NCBI GenBank assembly: GCA_035260545.1
Contig: DATFUZ010000097.1
Coordinates: 1 to 16,751 of the forward strand
Direction: 5' to 3'
Length of the DNA stretch: 16,751 nucleotides
From: DATDDB01 sp035260545
GTDB taxonomy: Bacteria > Pseudomonadota > Gammaproteobacteria > Burkholderiales > Gallionellaceae
Numbering within the stretch: the first letter of the stretch is position 1; every line of letters starts with the position of its first letter. The notes beneath the pieces were generated by a model. It was not told the origin of the DNA. It was given only the letters and a program-made list of their open reading frames with translations, and did no database searches. A program made the position numbers and the translations under genes. Positions 1 to 7,180 of this stretch are shown here, piece by piece.

Positions 1-531
1 GCGGGTGTGAGCGTGCGCTGCATCGAGGGCCGTGACGCCACCGCAGAGGACTGGCGCTTCTTCGCCTCCTGCTACGCGCACACCCGCGAGACGCATTTCT
101 CTCCGCCCGCGCTGAACGAAGATTTCTTCCGCCGCATCGGCCGCGCCCTGCCTGAGAATATGCTGCTCGTCATCGCCGAACGCGAGGGCCGCCCCATCGC
201 CAGCGCCCTGTGCATCGTCGCCAACGGCGTGATGTACGGCCGCTCCTGGGGCGCGTTTGAATTCCATTCCGGCCTGCACTTCGAGGCCTGCTACTACGCG
301 CCCATGGACTACTGCATTGCCCATGGCATCCGCAGCTTCGAGGGCGGCGCCGGCGGCGAACACAAACTCGCGCGCGGCTTTTTGCCCGAGGTCACCCGCT
401 CCGCCCACTGGCTGGCCCACCCCAGCTTCGCCCGCGCCGTCGAAGACTACCTCGCCCGCGAAGGCCAGGCAGTGGCCGGCTATGTGGATGAGCTGGAAGC
501 GCACAGTCCGTACAAGAAGGGCGAGGGGTGA
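1..531 (+). CDS. FemAB-like / GNAT-fold acyltransferase, C-terminal half (5' partial)
   Basis: The frame is open from base 1, so the gene starts outside the window; a GTG at base 7 is in frame but is most likely internal. The visible 176 residues match the C-terminal half of the DUF482/FemAB-like peptidogalycan-biosynthesis family (GNAT fold). Typical blocks appear in order: an LLVIAEREGRPIASAL strand pair, YGRSWGAFEFHSGLHFEACYY, and GGEHKLARGFLPEVTRSAHW. Members of this family are cytoplasmic and are thought to transfer an acyl or aminoacyl group, but the substrate is not established. The protein ends SPYKKGEG with stop TGA at 529-531. The next gene is convergent and the gap holds two small hairpins. 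Family assignment is from motif recognition; the specific activity is unknown. Confidence 0.8.
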   Translation, partial: AGVSVRCIEGRDATAEDWRFFASCYAHTRETHFSPPALNEDFFRRIGRALPENMLLVIAEREGRPIASALCIVANGVMYGRSWGAFEFHSGLHFEACYYAPMDYCIAHGIRSFEGGAGGEHKLARGFLPEVTRSAHWLAHPSFARAVEDYLAREGQAVAGYVDELEAHSPYKKGEG

Positions 532-587
532 CACGGCAATTCCCGCAATTGCTGCGCCGCTGAGTGACTGGCGGCGGGAAACGGTTC

Positions 588-662
588 TCCCCCGCAGGAG
601 AGCGGGGGATGGGCGCGCCAGCTCCGGCAGGAAGCGCCGGTCATACGCCGCGTGTGCGGCGT
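588..662. terminator. Pair of GC-rich hairpins between convergent genes
   Basis: The first hairpin has an 8-bp perfect stem (588-595 with 602-609, 6-base loop). The second has a 7-bp perfect stem (645-651 with 656-662, GTGT loop) and reaches the stop codon of the minus-strand gene. They sit between two convergent genes, where bidirectional termination would be expected. Neither has a clear T-run, so intrinsic termination is only a guess. Confidence 0.35.
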
Positions 663-943
663 CAGTTGTCGCTGACGAGGTGGATTACGCTTCCTCTCCA
701 GGTGACCATTTGCCTGCTGTAGCAGGCGCGCACCGCCAGCCGCTGGTCCTCCGCCACCCATAGCGCGGCGTTCGCGCGCGCGCGGGCGGCGTCGCGCTGC
801 GCCTGGAGATTGTCCAGCCGGCCCTGCAGCTTGAGGATATGGTTTGCTTCGACCGCACCGCCGACCCAGCTCAGCAGCAGCACCGTGACCAGAATGCGCA
901 CCACGCGGCCTTCGAGTTGCAGTTGTCTCTCGATTGTAGCCAT
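662..943 (-). CDS. Small membrane-anchored coiled-coil protein, unknown function
   Basis: This encodes 93 residues. The ATG at 943 is chosen because it is preceded by AAAGGAGGTGAAGTTC, which contains a nearly complete anti-SD match (AAGGAGGTGA) at ideal spacing; the frame is open further upstream, but that part is Arg/Pro-rich and looks non-coding. Residues 1-14 are polar, 15-33 form a hydrophobic segment (VVRILVTVLLLSWVGGAV), and 35-70 are a long charged, Leu/Ala-rich stretch likely to form a helix or coiled coil (LKLQGRLDNLQAQRDAARAR). A single Cys lies near residue 74. The shape suggests a single-pass inner-membrane protein with a helical domain outside or inside the membrane. I do not recognise the family. 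Codon choice at third positions looks coding, unlike the region upstream. Confidence 0.6.
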   Translation of the reverse strand: MATIERQLQLEGRVVRILVTVLLLSWVGGAVEANHILKLQGRLDNLQAQRDAARARANAALWVAEDQRLAVRACYSRQMVTWRGSVIHLVSDN

Positions 944-1774
944 GAACTTCACCTCCTTTCGCTGAGAGGAGTTCCTGTTCCTGCCGCGCCGTCCGCGCCT
1001 GATGGAAATGCGCGGGAAAAAGGGCGGGGCCGGCGTGCATGTGGGATGGGCTGCGGTTCCTCCGCCTGCACGCGCGGCGGATTCATGTCTGCGATTCGGG
1101 AAATCTCGCGCGGGGCGCGGCTGTGAGACGCGGACTTGCATGTTGCGCACCAGGCGCGAGGCGTGCGGCAGTGCTGCATGCCGTGCGCGCCGGTATTCTG
1201 TCCATCCGCGCCGTTGCGGCTTGCGATTCGCGGGCGCAGTTCGCGTTTCAGGCACGATGCCTTGCGTGGCCGGCGGCCGGGTCCTTCCATCATGTCAGTC
1301 TCCTCCTCAATGCGGAATTGTTGCGGGAGAACCTGAAAAGCGGATGACAGGTCGATACGAGCTTCACGTGTGGCGCTCGATCCCGAGCGCGAATTTAGTC
1401 AACCTTATCTTCCGTTTGCGCATCAGTAAATACGCGCATACGCTTATACGCGGCAGCACTTACGGCCGCGCGCCGCCCCAGCGGCCGCAACTGTTTGCTT
1501 ACCCGAATCTTTATATCTGCAATGGGCATGAGTCGGCGATTCGATTGCCATGCCTGCGTTGCGCTCTTGGCGCGCACACGTCGGTAAGCGCCTTCGATGC
1601 CGGCCAGCCGGCTCAACTAGCTTGCGGCCGATCCGCTGTTCCGGCCAACATCCGCCGGTGGCCACGTATTCCCGCTGCAAGCGCGGTGTGGTATTTTCAG
1701 CACGCTCATCTTGAGCTATCGTCAAGCGGAAAGGGCTAGAATTGGCATTGTTCAACACGACGGAGGAAATCGCG
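944..1774. other. About 830-base region with no convincing gene
   Basis: Between the 93-residue membrane gene and the outer-membrane barrel gene there is no recognisable protein. It contains one SD-preceded minus-strand ORF (949-1293, listed separately), a perfect 7-bp hairpin with 4-base loop (1373-1379 with 1384-1390), and an AT-richer patch around 1391-1520. Other open frames here are Arg/Ala/Pro-rich, mutually overlapping and lack family features. No tRNA or known RNA fold was recognised. The long leader could hold regulatory RNA for the minus-strand gene, but nothing in the sequence proves it. Confidence 0.5.
949..1293 (-). CDS. Doubtful 114-residue Arg/Pro-rich ORF upstream of the membrane gene
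   Basis: In favour: a good SD (GAGGAGGAGACTGAC before ATGATG), and a terminal AGG AGG TGA that is itself part of the SD of the next gene at 943, the kind of overlap seen in translational coupling. Against: the product (MMEGPGRRPRKASCLKRELR...) is Arg/Pro-rich, has no recognisable domain, signal peptide or membrane segment, and by my count only about two thirds of its codons end in G or C, close to background and well below neighbouring genes. It may be a short leader or coupling ORF, or chance. Low confidence. Confidence 0.25.
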   Translation of the reverse strand: MMEGPGRRPRKASCLKRELRPRIASRNGADGQNTGAHGMQHCRTPRAWCATCKSASHSRAPREISRIADMNPPRVQAEEPQPIPHARRPRPFSRAFPSGADGAAGTGTPLSERR

Positions 1775-2422
1775 ATGAAGACAGCATTCAGAATCTGCGC
1801 GGCAGTGGCTGTATCGGCGCTTCTGACCGCTCCCGCCATGGCCGACGGCTTTTACGCGGGCGGCGAACTCGGCTGGGCATCGGAGCCCAGCTTCACCGGT
1901 CAGGCCACCGTCGCGATGCGCAACGCCGGTTACCCGGTGGTGAGCGTGTCGGAGGACAAGGGCGGGAATGGCGGCGGGGAGGCTTATTTCGGGCAATGGA
2001 TCAACGCCAATTTCGGCTGGGAGGCCGGCATTACCGCCCTCGGTGCGGTACACGGCAGGATCGCCGCCGCCAGTGGCGCGAACACCATCTTCACGTCCTA
2101 CCATTACTCGGCGGCTGCGCTGAGCATCGCCGTGCAGGGCGGCGTGAATGTCACCCCGGCCGACAAACTGTTCATCAAGGGCGGCGTCTATAACGCGTTC
2201 GCCACCATGGATGGCCCCACCAGCACGGTCACGCGCTATTCCTTCGGCCCCATGGTGGGCCTCGGCTATTCCCACCGCTTCGCCGAACACTGGTCCGGCC
2301 AGGTGCAGGCGTCGGATTACCTGGGCGTAAGGTATCCGGATTTCGAATACTTCGCGCCGACGAACAACACCTCCCGCCACGACATCGCCATGTTCACCGT
2401 GGGAGTCTCCTACCTGTTCTGA
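1775..2422 (+). CDS. Small outer-membrane beta-barrel protein
   Basis: This encodes 215 residues. The ATG at 1775 follows CGGAGGAAATCGCG, and starting here gives a clean signal peptide (MKTAFRICAAVAVSALLTAPAMA, cleavage about residue 23). The mature start DGFYAGGELGWASE is typical of opacity/OmpA-like porin barrels. The chain alternates polar and aromatic/hydrophobic residues (GEAYFGQWINANFGWEAGITAL, SFGPMVGLGYSHRFAEHWSGQVQ) and ends VGVSYLF with a C-terminal Phe, the signal read by the BAM assembly machinery. The size suits an 8-stranded barrel. The role (adhesion, small pore or structural) cannot be told. It stands alone, followed by a GC-rich hairpin and a long intergenic region. Confidence 0.75.
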   Translation: MKTAFRICAAVAVSALLTAPAMADGFYAGGELGWASEPSFTGQATVAMRNAGYPVVSVSEDKGGNGGGEAYFGQWINANFGWEAGITALGAVHGRIAAASGANTIFTSYHYSAAALSIAVQGGVNVTPADKLFIKGGVYNAFATMDGPTSTVTRYSFGPMVGLGYSHRFAEHWSGQVQASDYLGVRYPDFEYFAPTNNTSRHDIAMFTVGVSYLF

Positions 2423-2428
2423 GGCGGT

Positions 2429-2461
2429 GCGGCCCGGGGTGCGCTCGCGCGCCCCGGCCGC
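2429..2461 (+). terminator. GC-rich hairpin after the barrel gene
   Basis: A 33-base near-palindrome starts seven bases after the stop codon. GCGGCC pairs with GGCCGC, then GGGGTGCG with CGCGCCCC (one G-T pair and one bulged C). The stem is very stable, but no T-run follows, so termination is plausible rather than demonstrated. Confidence 0.4.
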
Positions 2462-2571
2462 GCGCTGCCCGTCTTTCCGCCGCGCCCGTCCGCCGACGGG
2501 GAGCGGGTTCCCCTGTGCAAAAAGGGGGATTATCGATCGTTCCGTAATTCAGGACGAGCTTCCATGCAATA

Positions 2572-2603
2572 CGCGTCATTCCGGCGCAGGCCGGAACGAC
2601 GCG
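2572..2603. repeat. REP-like palindrome
   Basis: Arms 2572-2585 and 2590-2603 form a 14-bp stem with a single A-C mismatch and a 4-base GCAG loop. The sequence type (GTCATTCCGGC ... GCCGGAACGAC) matches the widespread extragenic palindromes with GTCATTCC ... GGAATGAC ends seen across proteobacteria. No second copy occurs in this window. Such elements are usually multicopy and mobilised by RAYT-type transposases encoded elsewhere. Confidence 0.65.
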
Positions 2604-2842
2604 GCGACGGATTCCGCGCGTTGCCGCAAATCATGGAAGCCTCAATAGTAGGTCAGGCAAAAGCCAGGTCCATTCTGAAATCTGAGCGACAAGAATTACA
2701 TTTCCCGGATCATGGTGTGCTTCCTCGCCGTCCGTCGTCGTGTGGTGAGCTAGCGCAGGGCCGGAAACGGGAACGGCCGCAAGCGCCGCGTGAAATTTGC
2801 GCCGCCCGGCGGCTCGCAACGCGAGTGGCCGGGATTCCCCGA

Positions 2843-2870
2843 TTGCCTGCACCCGTGGTCTGCGTATAAG
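2843..2870 (+). promoter_or_regulatory. Putative sigma70 promoter of the M16 peptidase gene
   Basis: TTGCCT (2843-2848) and TATAAG (2865-2870) are separated by 16 bases, which puts the start of transcription near 2877 and gives a leader of about 49 bases before the ATG at 2926. Assigned by consensus match only. Confidence 0.4.
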
Positions 2871-2925
2871 GTGACGCAAGTCGCGGACGCGCCAACCTGA
2901 AGACACGAATGAAGGAGACTGGATA

Positions 2926-5613
2926 ATGAGGAGGGGAGACTTTCCCGGGAATATCTTTTTCGCCGCGCTGGCGGCTCTGCTGGTCATGCTTTCCGCCCCG
3001 GCCACGGCAAAGGCGGCAGCGCCCGCCCAGCAGAACGTGCTGCGCGCGACGCTGGCCAACGGGCTGCAGGTGATCGTGGTGCGCGACCCGCTGGCGCCGG
3101 TGGTGACGACGGAGATCAATTACCGCGTCGGGTCGAACGAGGCGCCGGCCGGGTTCCCGGGCACGGCGCATGCGGTGGAGCATATGATGTTCCGCGGCAG
3201 CCCGGGCCTGACCGGACCGCAGCTGGCGGCCATAGGCGCGGGCATGGGCGGCAACTTCGACGCGGATACGCAGCAGAGCCTCACCCAGTATTTCTACACC
3301 GCGCCCGCGGACGATCTGGACCTCGCGTTGAGCATCGAGGCATTGCGCATGCGCGGCCTCTCCGGCGGCGCCAGCGGCTGGGCCAAGGAGCGCGGGGCCA
3401 TCGAGCAGGAGGTGGCGGCCGATCTCTCCAATCCCGGCTATGTGCTGTCGGTCAAGCTGCTGGCGCAGATGTTCCAGGGCACGCCGTATGCGCATGACGC
3501 GCTGGGCACGCGTCCCTCGTTCGACCAGACGACGTGGGCGATGCTGAAAAATTTCCATGACACCTGGTACGTCCCGAACAACGCGGTGCTCATCATCGCC
3601 GGCGACGTGGACCCGCAGGCCGCGCTCGCCCTGGTGCAGGCGCGCTTCGGCGATATTCCCGCGCGCAGGCTGCCCGAGCGCCCGCCGGTGAAGCTGGCGC
3701 CGGTGCGGCCCGAAGCGCTGGCGATGACCACCGACCGCCCCTACGGCATGGCGGTGCTCGCCTTCCGCCTGCCGGGCTTCGACAGTCCGGATTACGCCGC
3801 CGCCGATCTGCTGGGCGACGTGCTCAACAGCCAGCGCGGCCAGCTCTATGCCCTGGTGCCGCAGGGCAAGGCGCTGTTCACCGGCTTCATGTATAACCCG
3901 CTGCCGAAATCCGGCCTGGCCTATGCGGCCGCGGGCTTTCCCAAGGGCGCGGATGGCGCGGCGCTGCTGAAGCAGTTGCGCGCCGTGCTGGCCGACATCG
4001 CGGCGCACGGCGTGCCACCCGACCTGCTGGAAGCAGCCAAGCGCCATGAGGTGGCCGATCTCGAATTGCAGAAGAATTCCACCAGCGACCTGGCCGACCT
4101 GTGGTCCACTGCGGTGGCGCTGGAAGGCCGCCAGTCGCCACAGGACGACATCGCCGCCTACCGCAACGTGACGCCCGCCGACGTGCAGCGCGTGGCGCGA
4201 GAGTATCTCGACCAGGCGCACGCGATCAGCGCCATCCTCACGCCGCAGCCCTCCGGCAAGCCCATCGCCTCCAGCGGCTTCGGCGGCAAGGAATCCTTCG
4301 GCGCCGGTCCCGCGCATGCCGTGAAGCTCCCGGCCTGGGCGAAGAAGCAGGTGATGCAGCTCAACATACCTCGCTCCACGCTCAACCCCGTGGTCACCGT
4401 GTTCCCCAATGGCCTCAAGCTCATCGTGCAGCGCGAGACCATCAGCAAGACGGTGAGCGTATACGGCCACATCCGCAACGAGCCGCTGCTGGAAGCGCCC
4501 AAGGGCGAGGAGGGCGTGAGCGAGGTGCTGGGACAGATGTTCTCATACGGCACGACGAGCCTCGACCGGCTCGCCTTCCAGAAGGCGCTGGACGACATCA
4601 GCGCCAACGAGGCCGCCGGCGCCGATTTCGCGCTGCAGGTGCCCGCCGCGCAGTTTGACCGCGGCATGGCCCTGCTCGCCGACAACGAGCTGCATCCCGC
4701 CCTGCCGGCGCAGGCCTTCGAGATCGTGCGCGGCGAAACCGCCGCCGCGGTGGAGGGCCGCCTGCAGTCGCCGGACTACCTCGCCGGGCGCAGCCTCATC
4801 ACCGCGCTTGCGCCCAAGGGCGACCCCACCGACCGCGAGGCCACCGGCAAGACCGTTTCCGCGCTCACGCTCGATGAGGTCAAGGCCTACTACAGCAAGG
4901 TGTTCCGTCCGGACCTGGCGGTGATCGTCGTCATCGGCGATGTCGATCCCGGCGCGGCGCGCAGCGTCGTCGGCAGGTATTTCGGCGTCTGGCAGGCCGC
5001 CGGGCCCAAGCCGCAGACGGTGCTGCCTGCGGTGCCGGACAACCGCGCCGCGACCTTCGCCGTGCCGGACGCCAGCCGCGTGCAGGACCGCGTGACGCTG
5101 GCCGAGACGGTGGACGTGCGCCGCACCGACCCGGATTACTATCCGCTGATGCTGGGCAACCGCGCGCTGGGCGGCGGCTTCTACGCCACGCGCCTGTACC
5201 GCGACCTGCGCGGCAATGCCGGGCTGGTGTACTACGTCTCATCCAGCTACAGCTTCGACCACACGCGCACCACGTATATGGTCAACTACGCCTGCGACCC
5301 GCCCAACGTCTCGCGCGTGCGCGCCATGGTCGCGCGCGAACTGCGCGAGATGCAGCGCGAGCGCGTCAGTCCCGCCGAGCTGCATCAGGCGAAAGGGCTG
5401 GTGCTACGGGAAATCGCGCTGGGCGAAGGCAGCGTGGACGCCATTGCGCAGGGACTGATCTACCGCACCACGCATGACCTGCCGCTGGACGAGCCCACGC
5501 GCGCCGCGCACAAGTTTGTGCGCGTCAGCGCGGAAGAGGTGCGCCGTGCCTACGCCCGGTGGCTGCGGCCGGAGGGGGTGGTGGAGGTGTCGCAAGGTCC
5601 GGCGCCCCGGTGA
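2926..5613 (+). CDS. Two-domain M16 (insulinase/pitrilysin-type) zinc peptidase, exported
   Basis: This encodes 895 residues. Start ATG follows GAAGGAGACTGGATA. Residues 1-30 form a signal peptide (FFAALAALLVMLSAPATAKA), so the enzyme is likely periplasmic or membrane-tethered. The N-terminal M16 half (about 35-250) carries the inverted zinc motif H82-A-V-E85-H86, and the distal zinc ligand is E162 in ERGAIEQEVAADLSNP, 76 residues later as in the family. A linker M16_C region follows to about 450. The second half (from about 482) has no HxxEH (the equivalent place reads EEGVSEVLGQM), so it is the non-catalytic partner. It keeps R762 and Y769 in LRGNAGLVYY, the Arg/Tyr pair that in insulysin-type enzymes contacts substrate. 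Together the halves form a closed chamber degrading short peptides. The substrate is unknown. It is a single-gene unit; the stop region is an imperfect 18-bp tandem repeat. Confidence 0.92.
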   Translation: MRRGDFPGNIFFAALAALLVMLSAPATAKAAAPAQQNVLRATLANGLQVIVVRDPLAPVVTTEINYRVGSNEAPAGFPGTAHAVEHMMFRGSPGLTGPQLAAIGAGMGGNFDADTQQSLTQYFYTAPADDLDLALSIEALRMRGLSGGASGWAKERGAIEQEVAADLSNPGYVLSVKLLAQMFQGTPYAHDALGTRPSFDQTTWAMLKNFHDTWYVPNNAVLIIAGDVDPQAALALVQARFGDIPARRLPERPPVKLAPVRPEALAMTTDRPYGMAVLAFRLPGFDSPDYAAADLLGDVLNSQRGQLYALVPQGKALFTGFMYNPLPKSGLAYAAAGFPKGADGAALLKQLRAVLADIAAHGVPPDLLEAAKRHEVADLELQKNSTSDLADLWSTAVALEGRQSPQDDIAAYRNVTPADVQRVAREYLDQAHAISAILTPQPSGKPIASSGFGGKESFGAGPAHAVKLPAWAKKQVMQLNIPRSTLNPVVTVFPNGLKLIVQRETISKTVSVYGHIRNEPLLEAPKGEEGVSEVLGQMFSYGTTSLDRLAFQKALDDISANEAAGADFALQVPAAQFDRGMALLADNELHPALPAQAFEIVRGETAAAVEGRLQSPDYLAGRSLITALAPKGDPTDREATGKTVSALTLDEVKAYYSKVFRPDLAVIVVIGDVDPGAARSVVGRYFGVWQAAGPKPQTVLPAVPDNRAATFAVPDASRVQDRVTLAETVDVRRTDPDYYPLMLGNRALGGGFYATRLYRDLRGNAGLVYYVSSSYSFDHTRTTYMVNYACDPPNVSRVRAMVARELREMQRERVSPAELHQAKGLVLREIALGEGSVDAIAQGLIYRTTHDLPLDEPTRAAHKFVRVSAEEVRRAYARWLRPEGVVEVSQGPAPR

Positions 5614-5633
5614 GGGCTGGCGCCCCAGTGAGG
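5598..5633 (+). repeat. Imperfect 18-bp tandem duplication across the stop codon
   Basis: Bases 5598-5615 (TCCGGCGCCCCGGTGAGG) are repeated at 5616-5633 (GCTGGCGCCCCAGTGAGG) with 15 of 18 matches. The unit contains the TGA stop, and because 18 is a multiple of three the second copy gives another in-frame TGA at 5629-5631. Confidence 0.6.
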
Positions 5634-5674
5634 CCGCGCGGCCGCGCCCGCCCGAGGGTGCGGCGGCCTGCGGG

Positions 5675-6481
5675 TCAGAAATAGCCGGTGAGGTTGGCGC
5701 CGATGCCGCGGTCCGGGCTGCCGTCGCTGAAACCCTTCAGCAGGTAGCCCATCATCTTCAGCGTGGGCGACAGCTTGTGCGAGACGTAGGCCGTGCCGAC
5801 CTTCTGGTCGTAGCCGTAGAAAGTGATCTTCTGCACGTAGTCGAACAGCACGCCGACGTTGGTCGCGTCGCTTGTGGCATGGTCCACGCCGGCCGAGCCG
5901 AAGTAGACATTGTTCACGGCGATGCCCGCCGGCTGGCCGATGATCCGGTAGCCGGCCGTGCCGAGCAGCGAGGTTTCGTCGCTCAGCCAGTAGGTGGCGT
6001 CTAACTGGCCGGAGTAGTCGTTCTCGCCGGTGCCCAGCCCCGCGTTGGGATCGGCCGTGCCGAACTTTATCTTGCCCACCACGTCGAGCTGGAATACGTC
6101 ATCTTCTCCGCCGCCGATCACCGTGCGGCCCAGCGCGGCCACGATGTCGCCCAGGCCGCTGTTGGTGGCGGTGCCGCCGCCGGCGCTGCGCCCGAAGCGC
6201 GGGCTGGTAGGCGTGCTGGCGCTGGTCGGCGGCGCCACGCGGCCGAAGCCCTGCAGCACGCCGCCCGGGCCGGTCACCCGGATATAGGGCACGGTCAGCT
6301 TCGCCGTCCAATCCCCGCTCTCGTATTTCGCGGTGACCGGGATGTACAGGATCTGGGTGGACTGCGTATTGCCGTAGGTGCCGGTGGTGTAGTCGAACCC
6401 GCTGGTGAGGCTGAACGCGTCGTCCGCCAGCGCCGGGGTCGAGAGCGCCAGCAACGCAAGAACTGGGAGGGCTTTGTTCAT
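5675..6481 (-). CDS. Outer-membrane beta-barrel protein (porin/transporter-like)
   Basis: This encodes 268 residues. The frame allows a start five codons earlier (MRGNS), but the ATG at 6481 is preferred: it has GAGAGGAAACAGC just upstream and begins directly with the signal peptide MNKALPVLALLALSTPALA (cleavage about residue 19). The mature chain begins DDAFSLTSGFDYTTGTYGNTQSTQILYIPV and consists of alternating strands separated by Gly/Asn/Asp turns (KYESGDWTAKLTVPYIRVTG, DYSGQLDATYWLSDETSLLG), ending GANLTGYF with terminal Phe. This is the pattern of 12-14-strand barrels often labelled as transporters or phenol-degradation MetA-like proteins. A Ser/Thr/Pro/Gly-rich insert (about 88-108) is probably a surface loop. 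It is the last gene of a minus-strand run of exported proteins and is separated from its upstream neighbour by a terminator, so it probably has its own promoter. Transported substrate unknown. Confidence 0.75.
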   Translation of the reverse strand: MNKALPVLALLALSTPALADDAFSLTSGFDYTTGTYGNTQSTQILYIPVTAKYESGDWTAKLTVPYIRVTGPGGVLQGFGRVAPPTSASTPTSPRFGRSAGGGTATNSGLGDIVAALGRTVIGGGEDDVFQLDVVGKIKFGTADPNAGLGTGENDYSGQLDATYWLSDETSLLGTAGYRIIGQPAGIAVNNVYFGSAGVDHATSDATNVGVLFDYVQKITFYGYDQKVGTAYVSHKLSPTLKMMGYLLKGFSDGSPDRGIGANLTGYF

Positions 6482-6501
6482 GCTGTTTCCTCTCACGTAT
6501 G

Positions 6502-6533
6502 GAAAACGAGGCGGATGTCGCCATCCGCCTCTC
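6502..6533 (-). terminator. Rho-independent terminator of the small basic-tailed gene
   Basis: A 9-bp perfect stem (6508-6516 with 6523-6531, 6-base loop) read on the minus strand is followed by GTTTTCC. It lies 53-76 bases after the stop codon at 6584 and before the next minus-strand gene at 6481. Confidence 0.6.
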
Positions 6534-6551
6534 CCAGTTTGCCCGATGTGG

Positions 6552-6581
6552 GCGCGGCCGGCAATGCCTTGCCGGCCGCGC
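6552..6581 (-). terminator. 13-bp hairpin directly after the stop codon
   Basis: Arms 6552-6564 and 6569-6581 are perfectly complementary with a TGCC loop, beginning two bases beyond the TAA stop of the minus-strand gene. No T-run follows; it may protect the mRNA 3' end or assist the terminator at 6502-6533. Confidence 0.5.
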
Positions 6582-6583
6582 GC

Positions 6584-6922
6584 TTAGCGGCCGGGACGCT
6601 CAGGCAGCGCCGGGCGCTCGACGCGGGCCGGATGATCCACCCGTTCCATGCTGCCGCTGTGGCGGCTGACGCGGCGGGTGTGGCGGTGCGCCTTGCTGTT
6701 CGTCTTGCCGTGGGGCTTGGTGATGTTGGTCACCGCGGTGTTCAGGCCCTTGGTGGCGTGGCCGCCGGACTCGGTGGCCGCGGGGCTGGTGGAAACCGTG
6801 GTGGCCGCGCCCTGTCCGGTGGTGGGCGGAGTCGGCGCGCCGCGGGTGCCCGCGGTGTCGGCATATGCTGCGGATGTCACGGTAAAAAGCAGTGCAGCCA
6901 GAAGTGTACTTGCGCTCTTCAT
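6584..6922 (-). CDS. Small secreted protein, Thr/Ala-rich with basic His/Arg tail
   Basis: This encodes 112 residues. Of the two adjacent ATGs, the one at 6922 is favoured because GAGAGG lies nine bases before it, whereas the one at 6931 abuts the SD. Signal peptide MKSASTLLAALLFTVTSAAYA (cleavage about residue 21). The mature protein is low-complexity: residues 22-65 are rich in Thr, Ala, Gly and Pro, and 68-112 are strongly basic (KPHGKTNSKAHRHTRRVSRHSG) ending in a Pro/Arg/Glu repeat (ARVERPALPERPGR). No Cys, no known domain. Likely periplasmic and disordered; the basic tail could bind a polyanion such as LPS or nucleic acid, but that is inference. A related tail is coded about 500 bases upstream (7070-7180). 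Confidence 0.65.
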   Translation of the reverse strand: MKSASTLLAALLFTVTSAAYADTAGTRGAPTPPTTGQGAATTVSTSPAATESGGHATKGLNTAVTNITKPHGKTNSKAHRHTRRVSRHSGSMERVDHPARVERPALPERPGR

Positions 6923-7069
6923 GATATTCATCCTCTCAAGTATGGTTTAACGTCTATTGCACGGTGTCCTGCGGACCGCGATGCAATGGGTTCATCCTAT
7001 GCCTTGACTGTGAATCATGATGTTACAGCGTCTGAGCGCATCGTGCCAGGCCGCAATGGATCGTGCGCT

Positions 7070-7180
7070 TCAACGCTGCGGGCGCTCCGGGCGTTCGACG
7101 CGGGGATGCTCCGCGCGCCCGGCGCTGCTGCGTTCCCGGTGCGCGCGCCATTCCAGCCGCGCGCGGGCGGCCGTCGGGCT
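7070..7180 (-). pseudogene. Possible remnant of a paralogue of the basic-tailed secreted protein
   Basis: On the minus strand the frame ending in TGA at 7070-7072 reads EHPRVERPERPQR, close to the DHPARVERPALPERPGR end of the gene at 6584-6922. At DNA level a 16-base block (CGCGTCGAACGCCCGG against CGCGTCGAGCGCCCGG) differs at one position. No start codon or SD is visible, and the frame runs into the DUF2059 gene in another phase, so if real it is a decayed 3' fragment. The motif is low-complexity, so chance is possible. Confidence 0.3.

Larger units (their letters stand above)
2423..2925. other. Intergenic region with hairpin, REP-like palindrome and promoter
   Basis: These 503 bases contain no gene I can support. 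They hold a GC-rich hairpin right after the barrel gene, a REP-like palindrome at 2572-2603 and a promoter candidate at 2843-2870 for the M16 peptidase gene. The middle part (about 2604-2840) shows no structure I recognise; open frames in it are short and lack start signals. Confidence 0.5.

Noticed and set aside
1395..1616. 73-codon minus-strand frame in the long gene-free region
   Set aside because: No SD, no recognisable motif, and overlapping open frames in other phases are equally good.
1711..1742. TTGAGC ... TAGAAT as promoter of the outer-membrane barrel gene
   Set aside because: The spacer is 20 bases, outside the normal 16-18 range, and the -10 lies close to the start; not supported enough to list.
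2710..4470. 586-codon open frame on the minus strand
   Set aside because: It lies antisense to the M16 peptidase, is His/Arg/Gly-rich and has no domain or start signal; it is a product of high-GC codon bias in the real gene.
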